Assembly: GCF_023091745.1 (NCBI RefSeq)
Contig: NC_068924.1
Span: 67,410,832 to 67,474,831, forward strand
DNA: 64,000 bases
DNA from: Budorcas taxicolor
Taxonomy: Eukaryota > Chordata > Mammalia > Artiodactyla > Bovidae
Direction of reading: 5' to 3'
Each line of letters opens with the position of its first letter. The first letter of the stretch is position 1. The notes beneath the pieces are model-generated. The model was not told where the DNA came from and searched no databases. It was given only the letters and a program-made list of their open reading frames with translations. Shown in pieces: positions 58,734-64,000 of this stretch. The translations under genes and the position numbers were made by a program.

Positions 58734-59930
58734 AGTCTTAACTCTGCCATATGTGGACACGAGAATCTTTGCTGATTTAGCTTTGTGTCAGCTAATTATT
58801 GGTGACAGAGCTTCCCTTAAATATTTTAAGCCAATATGCCTCACACCCTTTACCAACGAACTCTCTCTACATATACATACAGGTGCATGCATACACTCCT
58901 GAGATGTGTGCAGACTTCTTTACTCCAGGAGTGTTTCAGAGCTTTTCAAAACCTGCAATGAACATATCATTTCCCAGATTTTCCTTTTAAGCTTTTTGGC
59001 CAGCCTCTTGCTTACCATGGCTGCTGTCACACGCTGCATAGCTGCAGTGTTAAGCAATCTTTGCTCATTGTTTTAGACAAACACCCCAGAAACTGTTTTT
59101 CTCTGAATTAGATGAAATCAAGACAGGATCTGTGAATGTGTCCTTTTAAAGGACTAGTCTGAAAGATTAAATCATTTTAATATCTTGGAATAAGACTTGC
59201 TGGGCAATTGACCTATTTAGCTCCTAAAAGTGGATTCAAGGTTGTTCTTTTTACAGATAGCCTGGTCTGAGGCTGTTGGTTTTCAAGACCACTGCTGAGC
59301 AAGATGATTTTACTGCAATTCAACTTTTTTTTTTCCCTTGAACAAACTTTTCAGTTTTTGGTTCATTTCTGAAAAAAGCTGATTTTGAAAATTCCTCCAG
59401 TGTTTTCATTGCTTGTATGAAGCAGCAGACTTTTGAATTCTGCCATTCTGGAAGTGCTTCTGACCAACGTTGCTAGAATTTTAGTTTGGATTTGTTTCTA
59501 TGTGACTTATTATTATTATTATTTGAGAAACTTCATGATGTCTTTTGAGCTCACTGGAGTGAACCTCTGATAAGAAACTTGTGGCCAAAATAAGACACCA
59601 TGCAATATAAAAATCAGAGTAAATATTTCAGATCTCAGTACAGAATTGCCTTAAAACTGATATTATTAGTATACTCTTTTGGATATATTTTGTAATTTTC
59701 TGAGAGAAAAATGTGTATCAGTCGAGTGATTATCACTTCAACATTAGACCAAGGAAAATAGCTTAAAAGAGTGTTTGATATTAGTGATTAAACTTATACA
59801 GATGTCAGCAGGACTCACACATAGGCATGCCTATATCTTCCATTGAAAGGCTGACCATTTAGGTGGTCAACAATTGCCTTGAGGTTACCAACACTGGATC
59901 AACAGAATCTAATCTTAAGAATGTTATTTG
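58734..59930. other. Unassigned DNA
   Basis: It has an (ATT)n tract at 59510-59523 and a T run at 59325-59336. No gene or classified repeat. Confidence 0.4.
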
Positions 59931-60103
59931 GCGGGGAGAAGGGGATGACAAAGGATAGATAGTTGGATGGCATCACCAACTCAATGCACATGAGTTTGAG
60001 TAAGCTCCGGGAGTTGATGATGGACAGGGAAGCCCGGCATTCTGCACTCCATGGGGTCGCAAAGAGTTGGGCAAGACTGAGCGACTGAACTGAACTGAAC
60101 CAA
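59931..60103 (+). mobile_element. Short BovB 3'-end copy
   Basis: Plus-strand terminal 170 bp, 'gcggggagaaggggatgaca' to 'gcgactgaactgaactgaac'. Confidence 0.9.
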
Positions 60104-60584
60104 ACTTCCCAACTCATGATATTTTCTTCTATATGGAGGAATTTCTATTTGTGGGACACATCTGGCCCCCATTTTAACCAATTTTCATTACACCTGAGAA
60201 GATGAGTAACTTAGCTGATTATTGGGTTTGGAAGGAGATACTATGTATAGCAGCCCATGCCTCTTTTTTATCCTTCCTTTTAGAAACAGATGTGCCTACA
60301 GAAATCAAGATCTGCTCTGTTCCTCCAAGCTGTGAGTTTTATTAGAAAGTTACTCCTTGGGAAGCCCTTCACGAGTGAATAAGTGATTGCCTCATTATTA
60401 CTTGCTTCTATATTAATAGAACTTGGCTTTAGACCAAATGTTACTTTCTTAAATATCAGTGTTAGTTTTCAGTTGATTCAGAACTTATGCAAGAAAGTGG
60501 GCCACTTTTTTTTTGGAAGTCCACTTTGAAGTCCCACTGTTAGAGTCTATAGTCAATATGAAAAATAAAAATATAGAACCACAA
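60104..60584. other. Unassigned DNA
   Basis: Includes the target region of the L1 that follows. Nothing else recognised. Confidence 0.4.
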
Positions 60585-61575
60585 CTAATCTCAAAAATAT
60601 ACAAGCAACTTATGCAGCTCAATTCCAGAAAAATAAACGACCCAATCAAAAAGTGGGCCAAAGAACTAAATAGACATTTCTCCAAAGAAGACATACGGAT
60701 GGCTAACAAACACATGAAAAGATGCTCAACATCACTCATTATCAGAGAAATGCAAATCAAAACCACAATGAGGTACCACTTCACACCAGTCAGAATGGCT
60801 GCGATCCAAAAATCTGCAAGCAATAAATGCTGGAGAGGGTGTGGAGAAAAGGGAACCCTCCTACACTGTTGGTGGGAATGCAAACTAGTACAGCCACTAT
60901 GGAGAACAGTGTGGAGATTCCTTAAAAAGTTGCAAATAGAACTCCCTTATGACCCAGCAATCCCACTGCTGGGCATACACACCGAGGAAACCAGAATTGA
61001 AAGAGACACATGTACCCCAATGTTCATCGCAGCACTGTTTATAATAGCCAGGACATGGAAACAACCTAGATGTCCATCAGCAGATGAATGGATAAGAAAG
61101 CTGTGGTACATATACACAATGGAGTATTACTCAGCCGTTAAAAAGAATTCATTTGAATCAGTTCTGATGAGATGGACGAAACTGGAGCCGATTATACAGA
61201 GTGAAGTAAGCCAGAAAGAAAAACACCAATACAGTATACTAACATATATATATGGAATTTAGAAAGATGGCAATGACGACCCTGTATGCAAGACAGGAAA
61301 AAAGACGCAGCTGTCTATAACGGACTTTTGGACTCAGAGAGAGAGGGAGAGGGTGGGATGATATGGGAGAATGGCATTCTATCATGTATACTATCATGTA
61401 AGAATTGAATCGCTAGTCTATGTCTGACGCAGGATACAGCATGCTTGGGGCTGGTGCATGGGGATGACCCACAGAGATGTTATGGGGAGGGAGGTGGGAG
61501 GGGGGTTCATGTTTGGGAACACATGTAAGAATTAAAGATTTTAAAATTAAAAAAAATAAAAAAAATAAAAAAAAA
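60585..61575 (+). mobile_element. Young L1, 5'-truncated, ORF2 C-terminus and 3'UTR
   Basis: The open frame 60513-61262 (249 codons, L1-derived from about residue 25) encodes the ORF2p C-terminal region without a stop. The cysteine motif is complete (C106, C110, H118, C123). It ends in a G-rich 3'UTR (61450-61510) and an A-rich tail (61549-61575). A probable target-site duplication is agaaccacaa at 60575-60584 against agaaccgcaa at 61576-61585. The RT and endonuclease domains are missing, so it is inert. Confidence 0.94.
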
Positions 61576-61585
61576 AGAACCGCAA

Positions 61586-62858
61586 CCAACCAATGTTTCA
61601 AGAATTCATAAAAATTATAATAATCTAGTAAATCTTTTGTTCACAAAGATATAAGCTTGAAAACAAATCCTGCATCTACTAGTTATGTGACTGAGAAGTT
61701 CATAAGAACCCTTCAAGTCTCCAGTTTCATCATCTTTCACATAAGAATATAGTGATACTGACTTTATCAAATTTGGAGGTTATTAAAATGAGATAAGAGT
61801 TCTAAAACTGCATTCTGACAATTAAAAAGTAGCTTCATAAACCATATTAGCTATGAAAGTTGGTGGATAGAATATATCTGAACAAAATGAATAAAATGGA
61901 GAGTAGTCAACAAAAACATTGTTTATACCTGAGCAAAGAATATGAAACATGAATGGTTAATCTATATGAGTTGGAAGAGAGGCATGGGTCTTAAGGAATA
62001 ATTGTCATATTGAACTTTAGTTATTTTTTAATGTTTCTCTTTCATACTAGATTATGAGCACGAATGTCTTACTTATCATTATTTTCCAAGAGCCTGACAC
62101 AGGGTAAGCTCTTAGTAAATTTGACTCCACTGAATTGACTGGCTGAATGTAAATAATCTGGTTAATGAATGCATGCCAGGTCCACTTATCTGCAGATTAA
62201 GCCCGGCAGAGAAGCCATTTTCAAAAATTCTAGAAATAATTCCAAGCTTCAGAAAGACAGATATGAGGGGAATAGTTTATCCTGTGCTTTTATGCTGCCT
62301 ATACTCTGGTCTTATTTTATTTAAATTATTATATTTTAGATACTGTGTCAAGAACTAAAGATACAGAGAAGATTAACAAGCACTTTTTTTTTTAACCTTA
62401 GAAAGTTTGGATTCCTGTCATACAGAAATTGTACTAAATGTAGTATTAAAAATATTCATGAGAACAGTAATTTACCAAGCAGTTTTTGTGTGCTGCACAC
62501 TGCTTTTGGATATTTATCTCTTCAAATTCACACATTAAGCCCATATGATTGGGAGTTAATACTCTGTTTTACAGCTAAGGAAACTGGGGGTTAGATAAGT
62601 CATTTCATTTTCACCTAGGTTATCAAGTATTGGAAATAGCTTTACCAAAAGGGTTGTTGAATTCTAAATTTTAGTGCTCTTTCTCATGCCACATATTGTT
62701 TTCCATGAAGAAATTGTGAAGTGCCTTGGGAATGCAGAGATGAAATATGGGAAAATAGTTTGATAAACTCAGTGATGGGGAAGAATAGCACGGTTCTATA
62801 TAATTCTCCTTAACGAATATGTATTTTAAAACAGGATCATGGAGAATTGTCAGTGACT
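61586..62858. other. Unassigned AT-rich DNA
   Basis: It carries an L2-like piece near 62040-62150 ('gagcctgacacagggtaagc') and a MIR-like piece at 62505-62640. No gene. Confidence 0.4.
62505..62640 (-). repeat. MIR-like remnant
   Basis: 'attgggagttaatactctgt' followed by 'ttacagctaaggaaactggg' and 'taagtcatttcatt' follows the MIR antisense core. Confidence 0.55.
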
Positions 62859-62869
62859 ATGATAACTGT

Positions 62870-63142
62870 CAGAGAAGGCAATGGTACCCCACTCCAGTAC
62901 TCTTGCTTGGAAAATCCCATGGATGGAGGAGCCTGGTGGGCTGCAGTCCATGGGGCCACTAAGAGTCGGACACAACTGAGTGACTTCACTTTCACCGTTC
63001 ACTTTCACGCATTGGAGAAGGAAATGGCAACCCACTCCAGTGTTCTTGCCTGGAGAATCCCAGGGATGGGGGAGCCTGGTGGGCTGCCGTCTATGGGGTT
63101 GCACAGAGTCGGACACGACTGAAGTGATTTAGCAGCAGCAGC
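62870..63142 (+). mobile_element. BOV-A2 dimeric SINE with target-site duplication
   Basis: Complete: BovA monomer, linker ('gacttcactttcaccgttca'), second BovA monomer and an 'agcagcagcag' tail. A perfect 11-bp duplication, atgataactgt, lies at 62859-62869 and 63143-63153. Open frames on both strands across it are shadows. Confidence 0.96.
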
Positions 63143-63153
63143 ATGATAACTGT

Positions 63154-63790
63154 AGATATATGTCATAGAGGTGCCTTAATGATGCTCTCAAACCATTACA
63201 TATGCACCCAGGTCCCACATAGACTAGGGTGGTAAAGGTTGTGAGGGCAAGTTAGATTGCTTCCTACATGATTCCATGCATTTAGAGGGGCTCCTTTACC
63301 CCTTGGAAATGCTGGTGGTCAGAGAACAGTGCCACTGGCAAGAAAAGTCTGTTTCTAAGCCCTGGTATAGAGAATTCCTTCCTGGATTTCCTATGACCAT
63401 AGCTGTCCCATGGTAAATTGTCCATGGAGTCAAAGAACCATGATCATATTGTCACATGACTGCTACTACTGTTCTTTGAAATGACCCCAGAATTCCCAGC
63501 CTAAAGAGTCCTTGGCCTACTTCCCAGAGCCTCTCTTCTGAGACAGTAAGTCATCTAATACTAGGCCCAAGAAGTGGCAAAGGACCAGTTAGTTATTTGC
63601 GGAATATGTGAGCTTGGATGAGTGGACTATGGTATCCATGCACGTACCTGAAGCCATTTGCAGTATTGAATGTAGTTCATGAAGAGACAGAGAGGGGCTT
63701 TGGAGTGAGTGGCTAAGTTTCCCATCTTTGGATTACTTACAAAAGACTTGAGAATTCTAATCTTGGGCTTTTCAAGTTATTTTTAAGATG
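63154..63790. other. Unassigned DNA
   Basis: Balanced composition, no frame or repeat recognised. Confidence 0.4.
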
Positions 63791-63886
63791 TACTTTTTTT
63801 TTTAGCATTTTATTTTGCATTGGGATTTACCTGGTTAGCAATGTTGTGGTAGTTTCAGGTGAACAATGAAGCCATACATAGTATAC
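63791..63886 (-). mobile_element. L1 3'-end fragment
   Basis: A T run (63794-63803, the poly-A tail in antisense) is followed by 'agcattttattttgcattgg' and 'caatgttgtggtagtttcag', which resemble the cetartiodactyl L1 3' end. A short possible duplication, taagatg, lies at 63784-63790 and 63887-63893. Confidence 0.6.
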
Positions 63887-64000
63887 TAAGATGAATTTCT
63901 AAAATATCTTAAGATTAAGATAAGAGTTAAGATTACAGAGAAGAATATTCACCTAATGTATATTTTATATACATCAATTTTATATATAAGTGTATTGCTG

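Noticed and set aside
62847..63122. Overlapping open frames on both strands
   Set aside because: Both lie within a BOV-A2 SINE with perfect target-site duplications; they are not genes.

Overview
The window looks like non-coding nuclear DNA of a ruminant, most likely a bovid (cattle, sheep, goat or a relative). The diagnosis rests on its repeats: BovB (RTE-type LINE) copies with the ACTGA-repeat 3' end, many Bov-tA SINEs (tRNA-like head plus BovA body), dimeric BOV-A2 SINEs with AGC/AGT tails, older CHR-type cetartiodactyl SINEs, and L1 copies with ruminant 3' ends. I found no convincing exon, CpG island or intact cellular gene. Nearly every long open frame lies in a transposon or is a shadow of a SINE. 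Family names were assigned by eye from memory, so subfamily names are approximate.

Layout. 1-3010: an old L1 5' region carrying CHR, BovB and Bov-tA insertions. 3.0-13.2 kb: AT-rich unique DNA with scattered SINEs, a rearranged patch at 4.87-5.46 kb and an MLT1-like LTR at 9.9-10.5 kb. 13.2-20.4 kb: Bov-tA SINEs, a MER5-like DNA transposon, a G-rich block, an old L1 and a long BovB. 20.7-21.6 kb: an unexplained 150-codon frame. 24.3-27.4 kb: a decayed minus-strand MaLR retroelement (LTR, internal part, LTR) with a BovB inside it and a SINE inside the BovB. 27.5-28.4 kb: a second BovB. 28.8-36.8 kb: unique DNA, two more BovB copies and an L1 ORF2 relic. 38.5-41.3 kb: a repeat-poor stretch. 42-52.9 kb: SINEs, a U6-L1 chimeric retrocopy at 44.75 kb, a folded-back BovB at 47.2 kb, MIR/L2 scraps and two MLT1 LTRs. 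53.7-58.7 kb: a decayed BovB, then an old minus-strand L1 split by a long minus-strand BovB. 60.6-61.6 kb: a young 5'-truncated L1 that still encodes the ORF2 C-terminus. 62.9 kb: a textbook BOV-A2 with target-site duplications.

The elements do not form a pathway. They record successive LINE-driven insertions: older L1, MaLR, MER5, MIR and L2 at the base, then CHR and BovB, then Bov-tA/BOV-A2 mobilised by BovB, and L1 activity that also produced the U6 chimera. The most distinctive object is that chimera: full-length U6 snRNA joined at its oligo-T end to an L1 3' terminus and bounded by a perfect 17-bp target-site duplication.
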